Source: Corynebacterium guangdongense (lineage in GTDB: Bacteria; Actinomycetota; Actinomycetes; Mycobacteriales; Mycobacteriaceae). From it: 64,000 nt of DNA. The stretch's first letter is position 1. Every line of letters begins with the position of its first letter. Position numbers and translations under genes: made by a program. Below are positions 24,834-34,538 of this stretch, piece by piece. The notes below the pieces were generated by a model. It had not been told where the DNA came from. It saw only the letters and a program-made list of their open reading frames with translations, and searched no databases. Location: assembly GCF_030408915.1 (NCBI RefSeq), contig NZ_CP047654.1, positions 1,798,001 to 1,862,000 on the forward strand, read 5' to 3'.

Positions 24834-27800
24834 CAGCCCAGAATCCCCGGCCCCATCGTCGCCTTGAGATCGCCCATGAGGTTGCCGGACTTCTCCACCC
24901 GCAGATGCTCGCCGAGCACCATCATCTGGGAGTTGTCCCCGTTGACGAGCGTCAGGTAGACGTCGGAGTCACCGGCGTTGGAGACGAGCACGTCCTTGAG
25001 CTTGCGGATGTTCTCCAGGGTGCACTGCTCCGTGCGCATCGTCAGGCGCAGCGGCAGACCAGCGCCGCCACCCGGGCCGAGGTCGGGGATACGGATGTCG
25101 TCGCAGAACAGCGACATACGGTCGTCGCGGATGGAGACGTGCACCCTGGCCAGGATGATGTTGTCTTCCACGATCTGCGGCGCCACCAGGGAATAGACCT
25201 TGTTGAAGGCGAGGATTTCCACGGACGCGCCGTTGTGGTCCTCGATGGTGACGATGGCCCAGGGCGATCCGTCCTTCTTGGAGAAACGGCGGTCGACCGC
25301 AGAGATGATGCCGCCGATGACCATCTCCTGCTTGTTGTACACCTCACCGCCGAGGATCTGGGTCAGCGGCATGTTCGTCTGCTGGGCCAGGGCCTCCTCG
25401 AAACCGTCCAGCGGGTGGCCGGAGACGTAGAGTCCGAGCATTTCGCGTTCAAGGGTCAGCTCGTGCTTGCGGTCCCACTCCTGATCCGGGATCTCGAGGG
25501 CGAAGGGACTCGGGCCGTCGCCCTCCTCGGTGCCGCCGAGGGCGGCGAAGAGGTCGAACTGCCCCTTGTCCGCGGCCTTCTTGGTGGTTAGCACCGAGTC
25601 GACGGCGTCTTCGGAGATGAGCATGAGGCCCTTGCGCGGGTGGCCGAGAGAGTCGAAGGCGCCGGCCTTGATCAGCGATTCGGTGATGCGCTTGTTGCAG
25701 GGCAGCAGGTCGATCTTGTCCAGGTAGTCGCCGAAACTGGTGAACTTGCCCTTGGACTTGCGCGTCTCGACGATGGACTCGACGACCTCGCCGCCGACGT
25801 TGCGGATGGCGCCCATGCCGTAGCGGATGTCCTCGCCGACGGCCATGAAATCCTCCTCGGACTCGTTGACGTCCGGCGGCAGCACCTGAATGCCCAGGTG
25901 GCGGCAGTCGGCGAGGTAGATCGCCGACTTGTCCTTCTTGTCGCCGACGGAGGTCAGCAGCGCGGCCATGTACTCCGGGGCGTAGTTCGCCTTGAGGTAG
26001 GCGGTCCAGTAGGACACCAGACCGTAGCCGGCGGCGTGGGACTTGTTGAAGGCGTAGGACGCGAAGGGCTCGATGGTGCCCCACAGCGAGTCGACCGCGG
26101 CCTTGGAGTAGCCGTTGGCGAACATGCCGCCGGAGAACTTCTCGTACTCCTGGGCCAGGACCTCGGGCTTCTTCTTGCCCATGGCCTTGCGGAAGCCGTC
26201 CGCCTCACCGGCGGTGTAGTTCGCCAGCTTGCGCGAGATCTCCATGATCTGCTCCTGGTACACGATCAGACCGTAGGTCTCGCCGAGGATGTCCTTGAGC
26301 GGTTCCTCCAGCTCCGGGTGAATCGGCGTGATCGCCTGGCGGCCGTTCTTGCGGTCCGCGTAGTTCCAGTGCGCGTTGACGCCCATCGGTCCGGGCCGGT
26401 ACAGCGCCAGGGACGCGACGATGTCGTTGAAGCCGGTCGGCTTCATTCGCTTGAGCAGCTCCTGCATGCCGCCGCCGTCGAGCTGGAAGACGCCGAGCGT
26501 GTCACCGCGGCCGAGCAGCTCATACACCGCCGGGTCATCGGTGTCCATGGTCTCCAGGTCGATGTCCTCGCCACGGTTTTTCCTGATGTTCTCCAGGGCG
26601 TCACCGATGACGGTGAGGTTGCGAAGGCCCAGGAAGTCCATCTTCAGCAGCCCGATGGATTCGCAGGCCGGGTAGTCCCAGCCGGTGATGATCGCGCCGT
26701 CCGCCGGTCGTTTCCACATGGGGATGTGTTCCATGAGCGGGACCGAGGCCATGACGACGGCACAGGCGTGGACGCCGGCCTGGCGGACCACGCCCTCCAG
26801 GCCGCGGGCGGTCTCGTAGATCTTCGCCACATCCGGATCGGTCTCGATCATCGAGCGGATCTCGGCGGCCTCGGCGTAGCGCTCGTGCTCCGGATCGGTG
26901 ATGCCGGACAGCGGGATGTCCTTGGCCATGATGGCCGGCGGCAGGGCGGCGTTGATGCGGTCGGCCATCTGGAAGCCGGGCTGGCCGTAGTTCACCTTGG
27001 CCGCGTCCTTGATCGCCTGCTTGGTCTTGACGGTGCCAAAGGTGATCACCTGGGCGATCTTGTCCTCGCCCCAGCGCTCGGCGGCGTAGGTGATCATCTC
27101 GCCGCGACGGCGGTCATCGAAGTCGATGTCGATATCCGGGGCCGAGGGGCGCTCCGGGTTGAGGAATCGCTCGAAGAGCAGGCCGTGCTCCATAGGGTCG
27201 ATGTTGGTGATGGTCAGGGCGTAGGCGACGAGCGCGCCGGCGGCGGAACCACGGCCCGGTCCGACACGGATGCCGATGGAGCGGGCGTGGTTGATGATCT
27301 CGGCGACGATGAGGAAGTAGGACGGGTAGCCCTTCATGTCGATGACGTCGATCTCGTAGTTGGCGCGCTCGATGTAGTCCTGCGGCACCTCCTTGCCGTC
27401 GAAGCGGGCTTCGAGGCCACGCATGACCTCCTTGCGCAGCCACGTCGTCGGGGTCTCGCCCTCCGGCACGTCGGCGACGGGCATCCGGTCGAGCGGGTGC
27501 TCCTCCCACATCTCGTCGTAGGGCTGCACGCGCTCGGCGATCCAGAGGGTGTTGTCGCAGGCGTCCGGGACGGTGTCGTCGAAGATGTCGCGCATCTGCT
27601 CCGCCGTCTTGATGTAGTAGCCGGAACCGTCGAACTTGAAGCGGTCCTGGTCCAGCAGGGTCTTGCCCGTCTGGACGCAGAGCATCGCCTCGTGCGCCGC
27701 CGCCTGGGACTCCAGGACGTAATGGCAGTCGTTCGTGGCCAGCGCGGGCATGTCCAGCGCCTTGCCGATCTCCAGGAGCTCATTGCGCACCCGCCGCTCA

Positions 27801-28396
27801 ATGGACAGCCCGTGATCCATTAGCTCCAGGAAGTAGTTCTCGCGGCCGTAGATGTCCTGCCAGGTGGCGGCGGCCTCGAGCGCGTCGTTGTACTGGCCCA
27901 GACGCAGCCTGGTCTGGACGTCGCCGGAGGGGCAGCCGGTGGTGGCGATGATGCCGTCGGCGTGCTCGGCGATGAGCTCCATGTCCATCCGCGGCCACTT
28001 GCCCAACTGACCTTCGTAGGAGGCGAGGGAGGACAGCTTGAACAGGTTGCGCAGGCCGGTGACGTTCTCGGCGAGCATGGTCTGGTGCAGGTAGGCGCCG
28101 GAGGCGGAGACGTCGTCGGACTTCTGATCCGGGGTGCCCCACAGGACACGCTTCTTGTTGAAGCGCGACTCCGGGGAGATGTAGGCCTCGATGCCGATGA
28201 TCGGCTTGATGCCGGCGGAGGTCATCTTGCGGTAGAAGGCGTTTGACCCGTACATGTTTCCATGGTCGGTCATCCCGACGGCGGGCATGGCCTGCCGGGA
28301 CACCTCCTCGGCGAGCAGATCCACCTTCGCCATGCCGTCAAGCATGGAATATTCGGTGTGATTGTGCAGGTGTACGAACGACGACTTCTTGCCCAT
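24833..28396 (-). CDS. dnaE: DNA polymerase III alpha subunit DnaE
   Basis: A 1187-residue replicative polymerase. The PHP domain opens with [20 protein letters not shown]. The palm holds the metal-binding [11 protein letters not shown], with D421 and D423, and [17 protein letters not shown] just before it. [24 protein letters not shown] and [11 protein letters not shown] belong to the fingers region; a helix-hairpin-helix part and an OB fold ([30 protein letters not shown]) follow. This is DnaE1, not the error-prone DnaE2, judging by the full PHP motif and length. I chose the ATG at 28396, with TAGGAT eight bases upstream (leaderless); earlier codons in the frame lack family similarity. A GNAT gene overlaps its stop. 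Confidence 0.97.
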   Translation of the reverse strand: MGKKSSFVHLHNHTEYSMLDGMAKVDLLAEEVSRQAMPAVGMTDHGNMYGSNAFYRKMTSAGIKPIIGIEAYISPESRFNKKRVLWGTPDQKSDDVSASGAYLHQTMLAENVTGLRNLFKLSSLASYEGQLGKWPRMDMELIAEHADGIIATTGCPSGDVQTRLRLGQYNDALEAAATWQDIYGRENYFLELMDHGLSIERRVRNELLEIGKALDMPALATNDCHYVLESQAAAHEAMLCVQTGKTLLDQDRFKFDGSGYYIKTAEQMRDIFDDTVPDACDNTLWIAERVQPYDEMWEEHPLDRMPVADVPEGETPTTWLRKEVMRGLEARFDGKEVPQDYIERANYEIDVIDMKGYPSYFLIVAEIINHARSIGIRVGPGRGSAAGALVAYALTITNIDPMEHGLLFERFLNPERPSAPDIDIDFDDRRRGEMITYAAERWGEDKIAQVITFGTVKTKQAIKDAAKVNYGQPGFQMADRINAALPPAIMAKDIPLSGITDPEHERYAEAAEIRSMIETDPDVAKIYETARGLEGVVRQAGVHACAVVMASVPLMEHIPMWKRPADGAIITGWDYPACESIGLLKMDFLGLRNLTVIGDALENIRKNRGEDIDLETMDTDDPAVYELLGRGDTLGVFQLDGGGMQELLKRMKPTGFNDIVASLALYRPGPMGVNAHWNYADRKNGRQAITPIHPELEEPLKDILGETYGLIVYQEQIMEISRKLANYTAGEADGFRKAMGKKKPEVLAQEYEKFSGGMFANGYSKAAVDSLWGTIEPFASYAFNKSHAAGYGLVSYWTAYLKANYAPEYMAALLTSVGDKKDKSAIYLADCRHLGIQVLPPDVNESEEDFMAVGEDIRYGMGAIRNVGGEVVESIVETRKSKGKFTSFGDYLDKIDLLPCNKRITESLIKAGAFDSLGHPRKGLMLISEDAVDSVLTTKKAADKGQFDLFAALGGTEEGDGPSPFALEIPDQEWDRKHELTLEREMLGLYVSGHPLDGFEEALAQQTNMPLTQILGGEVYNKQEMVIGGIISAVDRRFSKKDGSPWAIVTIEDHNGASVEILAFNKVYSLVAPQIVEDNIILARVHVSIRDDRMSLFCDDIRIPDLGPGGGAGLPLRLTMRTEQCTLENIRKLKDVLVSNAGDSDVYLTLVNGDNSQMMVLGEHLRVEKSGNLMGDLKATMGPGILG

Positions 28397-28404
28397 GGTG
28401 GCCC

Positions 28405-28410
28405 ATCCTA
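28405..28410 (-). promoter_or_regulatory. dnaE: -10 element TAGGAT, leaderless start of dnaE
   Basis: TAGGAT on the minus strand, eight bases before the dnaE ATG. The same hexamer and spacing recur before yggT. Confidence 0.45.
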
Positions 28411-28490
28411 TCCCGCGGGCGGGGTGAATCCTAAGGCCGTGATCGGACCCGGGCGCGGACGTTCGCGTCCCCGCCGTCACAGCCACCGGC

Positions 28491-28496
28491 TACTGT
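28491..28496 (+). promoter_or_regulatory. rarD: -10 element TACTGT, leaderless start of rarD
   Basis: TACTGT followed by eight bases and the ATG at 28505. Confidence 0.35.
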
Positions 28497-28504
28497 TGTC
28501 CCCC

Positions 28505-29419
28505 ATGACCGCCGCCGTCCTGTCCTACCTGCTGTGGGGGTTCTTCCCCGCTTTCTTTCCGCTCCTGCTTCCGGCGGGTCCGCTGGAGATTCTCGCCCAC
28601 CGCATCGTCTGGACCGCCGTGTTCATGGCCGTGCTGCTCATTTTCACCGGGGGCTGGCGGCAGCTGGTGCGGGCCGGGTGGCGGGAATGGGGACGCCTGG
28701 CGCTGGCCGGGGTGCTGATCTCGGCGAACTGGGGGATCTACGTGCTCGCGGTGAACACCAACCACGTGGCTGACGCGGCCCTGGCCTACTTCATCAACCC
28801 GCTGCTCAGCGTCGTGCTCGGGATGGTGTTCTTCAGCGAGAAGCTGCGCCGTCCCCAGCTGATCGCCGTGCTCATCGCAACCGTCGGTGTGCTGCAGCTG
28901 ACCTTTCTCAGCGGGCAGGCCCCGATTCACGCGCTGGGCATGGCCGTCACTTTCGGCTTCTACGGCCTGCTGAAGAAGAAGGTCACGGTCACGGCGACAG
29001 CCTCGGTGGCGGCCGAGACGCTCGTCGTCGCCCCCTTCGCGCTGGCCTACCTGGTCTGGTTGCAGGGCACCGGTGACGCCACCTTCGGCACGGTCTCCGG
29101 CGGCCACACGGCGCTGATGGTGCTCTCGGGCGTGGTGACCGCGGCGCCGCTGCTGCTCTACGGAACGGGCGTCCAGAAGCTGCCGCTGGCCACGATCGGC
29201 ATGCTGCAGTACATCACCCCGACCATGCAGATGCTGTGGGCGTTGTTCGTGACCCAGGAGCAGTTCTCCACCGCCCGCTGGATCGGATTCATCATCATCT
29301 GGGCCGCCGTCGCGGTCTACCTCGGCGACCTGATCCGCCTCAGCGGGCGGAGGCGGGCTGGCGAACCGGCGGAACCGCCACGGCCATCTGGTCAATCCCG
29401 GGAACCTCGACGGGGCTGA
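28505..29419 (+). CDS. rarD: EamA/RarD family transporter
   Basis: A 304-residue inner membrane permease with about ten helices. LSYLLWGFFPAFFPLL, EILAHRIVWTAVFM, ISANWGIYVLAVNTNHVADAALAYFINPL and MLQYITPTMQMLWALFV are characteristic of RarD. The substrate is not known for the family. The ATG at 28505 has TACTGT eight bases upstream. The cytoplasmic tail after the last helix (from [10 protein letters not shown]) is Arg/Pro-rich and its codons overlap, on the opposite strand, the last 80 bp of the convergent gene at 29340. Confidence 0.9.
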   Translation: MTAAVLSYLLWGFFPAFFPLLLPAGPLEILAHRIVWTAVFMAVLLIFTGGWRQLVRAGWREWGRLALAGVLISANWGIYVLAVNTNHVADAALAYFINPLLSVVLGMVFFSEKLRRPQLIAVLIATVGVLQLTFLSGQAPIHALGMAVTFGFYGLLKKKVTVTATASVAAETLVVAPFALAYLVWLQGTGDATFGTVSGGHTALMVLSGVVTAAPLLLYGTGVQKLPLATIGMLQYITPTMQMLWALFVTQEQFSTARWIGFIIIWAAVAVYLGDLIRLSGRRRAGEPAEPPRPSGQSREPRRG

Positions 29420-30095
29420 CGCCGAACCAGCCCCAGGCGGCGTCCGGCGGCAGCGTCTCGACCGTCGCGACGCGCTCCGCGTGGGCGAGGGCGCGCAGCG
29501 TCTCGCCGTCGTCCCGGGCCACGACTGCGGTGAGCTGGTAGGGCACCGGAACGTCGCCGATGCCGGAGAGCTGTCGCGCGATCATCCCCAACTGCGCGGT
29601 GTACACGTCCGCCCGCGTGGCACCCGCCACCGGTTCGGGCAGCGGGTACGGGGCCGCCATCCCCACCACCATGGCGTTGACCCGGTCCAGGTGCTCGGTC
29701 TCGACACCAGCCTCGGCCGCCTCGAGGGGGCGTGCGAAGGTGATGAGCGCATAGACGTCCTCGTCCGCGGGGGCTCCGGCCAGGGACTCCGCGGCCCGCT
29801 GCTGGTACTGGAGGTAGCTCTCGCCGGAGTCCTGGCCGAGCATGTCCCCGTTGCGTCCCGGGGCCGGGCTCCACGCCAGGGCCTCCACCAGGGCATAGAC
29901 CACCACGCCGAGGGCCGCCAGGACGGCCAGTGAACCGAGCACGAGGCGCCGGCGGGTGCCGGGGCCGAAAGGCTGCTCGCGGCTCGGGGTCTGCGGGCGT
30001 CGGGAAGCCTGCCCCTCCGGATCCAGGGAGTAGGGTTCGGCGTCGTGGGTGGCCTCGAAGTCCCGGCCGGAGGTGGTCCCGAAGCGGTCGCTCAT
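29340..30095 (-). CDS. Membrane-anchored protein of unknown function
   Basis: A 251-residue protein with a cytoplasmic N-terminal 50 residues ([20 protein letters not shown]), one membrane helix (about 52-75, [20 protein letters not shown]) and an outside domain. That domain has alternating strands and helices ([40 protein letters not shown]) and no motif I know. The ATG overlaps the stop codon of the RluD-family gene (ATGA), so it is the third member of the lspA-rluD group. Its 3' end overlaps the end of rarD by 80 bp in antisense. Confidence 0.65.
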   Translation of the reverse strand: MSDRFGTTSGRDFEATHDAEPYSLDPEGQASRRPQTPSREQPFGPGTRRRLVLGSLAVLAALGVVVYALVEALAWSPAPGRNGDMLGQDSGESYLQYQQRAAESLAGAPADEDVYALITFARPLEAAEAGVETEHLDRVNAMVVGMAAPYPLPEPVAGATRADVYTAQLGMIARQLSGIGDVPVPYQLTAVVARDDGETLRALAHAERVATVETLPPDAAWGWFGVSPVEVPGIDQMAVAVPPVRQPASAR

Positions 30096-31021
30096 GACCG
30101 GATCACCTCGAGGGCGTGGCTGAGGTCGTCGGGGTAGGGCGCCTCGATCTCCATCCAGTCGCCGGTGGCGGGATGGGTGAAGCCCAGGCGCACGGCGTGC
30201 AGCCACTGGCGGATGAGGCCCAGGCGCTTGGCGAGGTTCGGGTCGGAGCCGTACATCGGGTCGCCGACGCAGGGATGCCCGATGGATGCCATATGGACGC
30301 GGATTTGGTGGGTCCGCCCGGTCTCGAGGTGAATCTCGAGGAGGCTGGCCTCACGGAACGCCTCGACGACCTCGTAGTGGGTGATGGCGTGCTTGCCGTC
30401 GGCCGTGACCGCGAACTTCCAGCCCGCCGAGGGGTGGCGGCCGATGGCGGCGTCGATGGTCCCGGTCAGCGGATCCGGCAGCCCCTGGACGAGCGCGTGG
30501 TAGGTCTTCTCCACCGTGCGTTCCTTGAAGGCGCGCTTGAGCACCGAATAACCGCGCTCACTGGCCGCGACCACCATGACCCCGGAGGTGCCGACGTCGA
30601 GGCGCTGCACGATGCCCTTGCGTTCCGGCGGCCCGGAGGTGGAGATGCGGAAACCGGCGGCGGCCAGCCCCCCGAGGACGGTCGGTCCCTCCCAGCCGAC
30701 GGTCGGGTGCGCCGCGACGCCCACCGGCTTGTTCACCGCGATGATGTCCCGGTCCGAGTAGAGGATGTCCATGCCTTCGACATGCTCGGCGACCGGCTCG
30801 AGCGGCTCCTCCGGCGCCGGCAGGAGCACCTCGAGCATCGTGCCCGCGGTGAGCCGGTCCGATTTCATCGAGGGCACGGCGTCGATGGTCACGTCCCCCT
30901 CGGCAATGAGGTCGGCGGCCACGGTGCGGGAAAGGCCGAACAGGCGCGCGACGGCGGCGTCGACGCGCATTCCTTCGAGTCCTTCCGGAACCGGCAGGGT
31001 CCGGGTTTCGCGATTAGTCAT
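30092..31021 (-). CDS. rluD: RluD-family 23S rRNA pseudouridine synthase
   Basis: A 309-residue enzyme that isomerises uridines in 23S rRNA. An S4 domain comes first ([30 protein letters not shown]), then the catalytic domain with [34 protein letters not shown] (catalytic Asp in RLD), KTYHALVQG and [27 protein letters not shown]. The RluA/RluC/RluD group cannot be told apart from this alone, but the position next to lspA is the usual place of rluD. The ATG at 31021 overlaps the end of lspA by 8 nt; a GTG at 31036 is an alternative. Confidence 0.92.
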   Translation of the reverse strand: MTNRETRTLPVPEGLEGMRVDAAVARLFGLSRTVAADLIAEGDVTIDAVPSMKSDRLTAGTMLEVLLPAPEEPLEPVAEHVEGMDILYSDRDIIAVNKPVGVAAHPTVGWEGPTVLGGLAAAGFRISTSGPPERKGIVQRLDVGTSGVMVVAASERGYSVLKRAFKERTVEKTYHALVQGLPDPLTGTIDAAIGRHPSAGWKFAVTADGKHAITHYEVVEAFREASLLEIHLETGRTHQIRVHMASIGHPCVGDPMYGSDPNLAKRLGLIRQWLHAVRLGFTHPATGDWMEIEAPYPDDLSHALEVIRS

Positions 31022-31601
31022 TCTCCTCACTTCCACGTTCAGTTGTCTCGGGCGATCGGGTCCGCGATTCGCGCCTGTCCTCCAGCAGCATCGCGATGAA
31101 GAACACGACCACGCCCACCGAGATGGACGCGTCCGCCAGGTTGAAGATGGCGAAATTCCCGACCGAGATGTAGTCGACGACGTGGCCGAACCAGAAACCC
31201 GGTTCGCGCAGCAGCCGGTCGATCAGGTTGCCGAGCGCTCCCCCGCCAATCATCGCCAGGCCCACGGCCACGCCGCGGTCGCGGATGAACGGGGAGGCGA
31301 CCAGGACGCCGAGGGAGAAGACGAGCTGGATGGTGGTGAACAGCCAGGTGGAGTCCTCCCCCATGCCGAAGGCGGCGCCCGGGTTGAAGATCAGGTAGAA
31401 GCGGAACCAGTCACCGATGACCGGGTAAGCGGTCCCCAGCTCCAGGTTGTCCAGCACCCACTGCTTGATCAGCTGGTCCGCCGCGGCGACGGCGGCCATG
31501 ATCGCCAGGATCAGTCCGACGTTGCGCATCGACGCCGGTGGCCGCTCCGGGCGGGTGGGGATTTCGGTGGACTTCGTCGACGGGGTACTCACCAGGACCA
31601 T
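31014..31601 (-). CDS. lspA: Lipoprotein signal peptidase LspA
   Basis: A 195-residue membrane aspartyl protease that removes signal peptides from diacylated prolipoproteins; this window alone has at least three likely substrates. Four hydrophobic helices are visible. The conserved blocks are [34 protein letters not shown] (first catalytic Asp) and [13 protein letters not shown] (second catalytic Asp). The start is uncertain: ATG at 31601 is used, GTG at 31592 is possible. The cytoplasmic tail is charged ([21 protein letters not shown]). It heads an overlapping set with the rluD gene and the membrane protein at 29340. Confidence 0.95.
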   Translation of the reverse strand: MVLVSTPSTKSTEIPTRPERPPASMRNVGLILAIMAAVAAADQLIKQWVLDNLELGTAYPVIGDWFRFYLIFNPGAAFGMGEDSTWLFTTIQLVFSLGVLVASPFIRDRGVAVGLAMIGGGALGNLIDRLLREPGFWFGHVVDYISVGNFAIFNLADASISVGVVVFFIAMLLEDRRESRTRSPETTERGSEEND

Positions 31602-31635
31602 TATTGCCGGTGACGGCCACAATAACCACACAAGG

Positions 31636-31641
31636 TAGCGT
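31636..31641 (+). promoter_or_regulatory. -10 element TAGCGT, leaderless start of the lipoprotein gene
   Basis: TAGCGT followed by eight bases and the GTG at 31650. Confidence 0.3.
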
Positions 31642-31649
31642 GGTGTGTT

Positions 31650-32678
31650 GTGATCCCGACCCAGCCCGCCTCCCGCCGCCGCCGTGTCGCCGGCCGGACC
31701 CGCCGCCCGATCGGCCTCGCCGCCGCCACCCTCGCCCTCGCCGCCGGACTGGTCGCCTGCTCCGGCGACGACGACTTCAGCGAGTTCAACGACACCCTCG
31801 ACGCCGCGATTCCGCTGCCGCTGGACGCCCCACGTGTCAGGGTCGACACGCTTGGCGACGTCAGCGACGGCGGCACGGTGCTCGCCTTCCGCGACGTCAC
31901 CGACGGCCCCGACGCTCCCCAGGAGGCCCGGGTCACCGTCTCCGACGGCTTCAACCAGAGCGTCCAGCGCGCCGACGCCGTCGATCCGGCCGCCCCGGCC
32001 GGCGGTGACGTCGTCTCCCTGACGCTGCCCGTCACCGCGGTCTCCTCCGCGGCCGAGGCCCCGGAGGAGGACGAGCGGCCGGCGACCCGCCGGGTCGATC
32101 TGCGCCTCGGCGTCGCCGAGTCCACCGACCTCACGCTGCTGGAGGATCTGCGCTCCGCCGAGGGCTTCCGCCTGGGCTGGCGAGCCGACGATTCCGGCCA
32201 GATCTCCACCGTGGAGCTCACCGCCCCGACCGGCGCGAGCGACGAGGGCCGCGCCTACGTCGAGTCCGCGCTGACGACGCTGACCTCGCTGCCGGTCGTC
32301 TTCCCCGCTGAGTCGGTCGGCGTCGGCGCAACGTGGTCGGTCGATTCCCGCGTCACCGGCGACGCCACCCTGCTGCAGACCACCACCTACACGGTCACCG
32401 GCATCGAGGGAGACCTGGTCGACCTCGACGTGGAGGTCACCCAGCGGCCCTCCATGGGCGCTATCCCCATCGAGGGCGTGCCCGGCGCGGAGGCCGCGCA
32501 GGGCCAGGAGCTGCGGGTGATCAGCTCCGAGACCACCTCAACGGGGGCAATCACCGTGGACCTCACCCGTCCGCTGCCCGTCGACGGGCGCATCGCCTAC
32601 ACCACCCGCGTCGTCTACGGCGGGGAGGGGGAGGCCGGCATCGTGCAGGACACGACCACCGGCGTCGAGTTCGAGTAG
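31650..32678 (+). CDS. Secreted lipoprotein of unknown function
   Basis: A 342-residue exported lipoprotein: basic N-terminus (SRRRRVAGRTRRP), hydrophobic stretch, and lipobox GLVACSGDDD with acylated Cys37. The mature part is beta-rich; the second half (VVFPAESVGVGATWSVDSRVTG, YTVTGIEGDLVDLDVEVTQ, GQELRVISSETTSTGAITVDLTRPLPVDGRI) resembles DUF6263-like or LppX-like sandwich repeats, but I am not sure. The GTG start has TAGCGT eight bases upstream. It is divergent from lspA with a 48-bp gap, so a lipoprotein and its processing enzyme sit back to back. Confidence 0.7.
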   Translation: MIPTQPASRRRRVAGRTRRPIGLAAATLALAAGLVACSGDDDFSEFNDTLDAAIPLPLDAPRVRVDTLGDVSDGGTVLAFRDVTDGPDAPQEARVTVSDGFNQSVQRADAVDPAAPAGGDVVSLTLPVTAVSSAAEAPEEDERPATRRVDLRLGVAESTDLTLLEDLRSAEGFRLGWRADDSGQISTVELTAPTGASDEGRAYVESALTTLTSLPVVFPAESVGVGATWSVDSRVTGDATLLQTTTYTVTGIEGDLVDLDVEVTQRPSMGAIPIEGVPGAEAAQGQELRVISSETTSTGAITVDLTRPLPVDGRIAYTTRVVYGGEGEAGIVQDTTTGVEFE

Positions 32679-32709
32679 GCCCCGCCCCGTCAGCCGTCGC
32701 TCCGCAGAG

Positions 32710-32753
32710 CAGAACGTCGCCCCCGACCTGAGCAGGCCGGGGGCGACGTTCTG
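32710..32753. terminator. Bidirectional terminator hairpin
   Basis: A perfect 16-bp stem (32710-32725 with 32738-32753) between two convergent lipoprotein genes, with a further CCTG/CAGG pairing in the loop. There is no long T run on either side. Confidence 0.8.
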
Positions 32754-32771
32754 GTTCGGGGCACCGGGAGA

Positions 32772-33413
32772 CTATTGCGCCGGCGCCTCCGCCGGGGCCT
32801 CGCCTTCGGCGGGGGCTTCCGCGGGCGCGTCAGCCGGGGCCTCTGCCGGGGTCTCGCCTTCCGCCGGGGCCGGGGCGGCGGTCTCCTCGAGGCACATCGC
32901 CGGCACCTGCTCCGGGGCGACGGTGTTGTTGATGAGGATGCAGGCCCAGGACTGGGAGATCTTCCAGGTCTCGCCCTCGTAGATGAACTCCACGTTCTCC
33001 GCCATCTGCGGTTCCTGATCCGGCAGGGTGAAGGTGACCGTGGAGAGCACGGACTCTGGGGTGTAACCCGGGTAGACCGGATCGACGACCTGGAAGTTGG
33101 CCCCGGACTCCTGCTGCGCGTAGGTCATGGTGTCGAAGAGCGCCGGATCGACGGTCTCGCCGCCCTGGACGGTCTTGACGCGCTCCTCCATCGGGGCGTT
33201 GGGGTCGGCCGCGGTCTGCAGCACCTCGTTGAGCTGGGCGGCGGTCGGCGCCTCGCCGTAGACGGGGACGGCCTCGCTGGACTCGGTCACGGTGTCCGTG
33301 GCGGTCTCGGCGCTGGTGGCAGCGTCCTCACCGTCGGTGGAGCAGGCTGCCAGGCTGAGGCTGGCGGCTGCGGCCGCGATCAGTGCAGTCAGCTTGGTCG
33401 TCATGGTCGGCAT
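32772..33413 (-). CDS. MTB12-like secreted lipoprotein
   Basis: A 213-residue lipoprotein. A hydrophobic signal ends in the lipobox SLAACSTDG. Residues about 50-165 match the mycobacterial low-molecular-weight antigen MTB12 domain: PTAAQLNEVLQTAADPNAPMEERVKTVQGGE, then strands ending in VEFIYEGETWKISQSWACILIN with two cysteines, an NTF2-like pattern. The C-terminal 40 residues are an Ala/Glu/Pro tail built on repeated AEAPA units, probably extended in the wall. The ATG at 33413 has AAGGAG upstream; an ATG nine bases later is also possible. Function unknown. Confidence 0.8.
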   Translation of the reverse strand: MPTMTTKLTALIAAAAASLSLAACSTDGEDAATSAETATDTVTESSEAVPVYGEAPTAAQLNEVLQTAADPNAPMEERVKTVQGGETVDPALFDTMTYAQQESGANFQVVDPVYPGYTPESVLSTVTFTLPDQEPQMAENVEFIYEGETWKISQSWACILINNTVAPEQVPAMCLEETAAPAPAEGETPAEAPADAPAEAPAEGEAPAEAPAQ

Positions 33414-33608
33414 GTGGAGGGACTCCTTAGATCTTTTCGACTTGCCTGTCCGGGCCCCGGGCGTGACCGGGACCCGTGCGTGTGTCGTACGGTTCTGCCG
33501 GTCGATACTACACCTCCGGACATGCTCCTCCGAACCACCGCCACCAGCGTTTTCGCCCCGCTCCCCGCCCTACTCCGGCCGGGGAGGGACGTGTGGCACC
33601 CTGGGGGC

Positions 33609-34538
33609 ATGACCACCCGCATCCGCATCCTCACCACCGGCGGCACCATCGCCTGCACGCAGAACCCGGCCACCGGGGCGCTGGAACCGACCCTCAGCGT
33701 CGAAGACCTCATCGGTGCGGCGGGGCTGCTCTCCCCGGCCAAGGGCTACGAGATCAGCGGACTCGACCTCCTCCGGCTCGACTCCTCCTCGATCACCCTG
33801 GCAGATCTGGATCTGCTCGTCGCCGCCGTCCGCTCCGAGATCAAGGACGGCGCGGACGGCGTCGTCCTCACGCACGGCACCGACTCACTCGAGGACACGG
33901 CGCTGGCCCTGGATCTGGTGCACGATTCCGAGGTGCCGGTGGTGGTGACCGGGGCCATGCTGCCCTTCGACGCCACCGGCTACGACGGCATCATCAACCT
34001 GCGCGGCGCCGTCCAGGCCGCCGCCGACCCGGCCAACCGCGGCCGCGGGGCGCTCATTTCCTTCGCCTCCCGGTTGCTGTCGGCCCGCGGCGCGCTCAAG
34101 GCGCACACCTCGGATCCGGCGGCCTTCCACACCCGCTCCCCGCTCACCGGCCCGCGCCCGGCGCCGGTCCGGCACCGGAGTCTGGGCCGGCTCAACGTGC
34201 CGATCATCGCTGCCTGGCCCGGCGCGCCCGGCGACGCCGTGGACGCGGCCGTGAAGGCCAGGGTCGACGGGATCGTCGTCGAGGCGCTCGGCGCGGGCAA
34301 CGTGAGCGTGGGGATGGGCGAGGCCGTGGCCCGCGCGCTCACGCGCAAGATCCCGGTGGTCATCGCGACCCGGGTCCCCTACGGTCCGGTGTCGCTGGCC
34401 TACGGCGGCGCCGGCGGCGGTTCGACGCTCGGGGATCTCGGCGCGCTCTCCGCCGGCGTCCTCGGCCCCGGCCAGGCCCGCATCACTCTGGCCACCGCGC
34501 TGGCCGCGCGCGTCGACCCGGCCACGCTCTTCGTCTAG
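33609..34538 (+). CDS. ansA: L-asparaginase
   Basis: A 309-residue asparaginase that hydrolyses asparagine to aspartate and ammonia. The nucleophile motif is ILTTGGTIA with T13; the second active-site loop is VLTHGTDSLEDTA (Thr-Asp pair), and GALKAHTSDPAAF carries the lysine. There is no signal peptide, so it is cytoplasmic by appearance. The length is short-normal for the family. The ATG at 33609 starts directly on the conserved N-terminus. Its TAG stop overlaps the dinB stop on the other strand (CTAG). Confidence 0.93.
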   Translation: MTTRIRILTTGGTIACTQNPATGALEPTLSVEDLIGAAGLLSPAKGYEISGLDLLRLDSSSITLADLDLLVAAVRSEIKDGADGVVLTHGTDSLEDTALALDLVHDSEVPVVVTGAMLPFDATGYDGIINLRGAVQAAADPANRGRGALISFASRLLSARGALKAHTSDPAAFHTRSPLTGPRPAPVRHRSLGRLNVPIIAAWPGAPGDAVDAAVKARVDGIVVEALGAGNVSVGMGEAVARALTRKIPVVIATRVPYGPVSLAYGGAGGGSTLGDLGALSAGVLGPGQARITLATALAARVDPATLFV

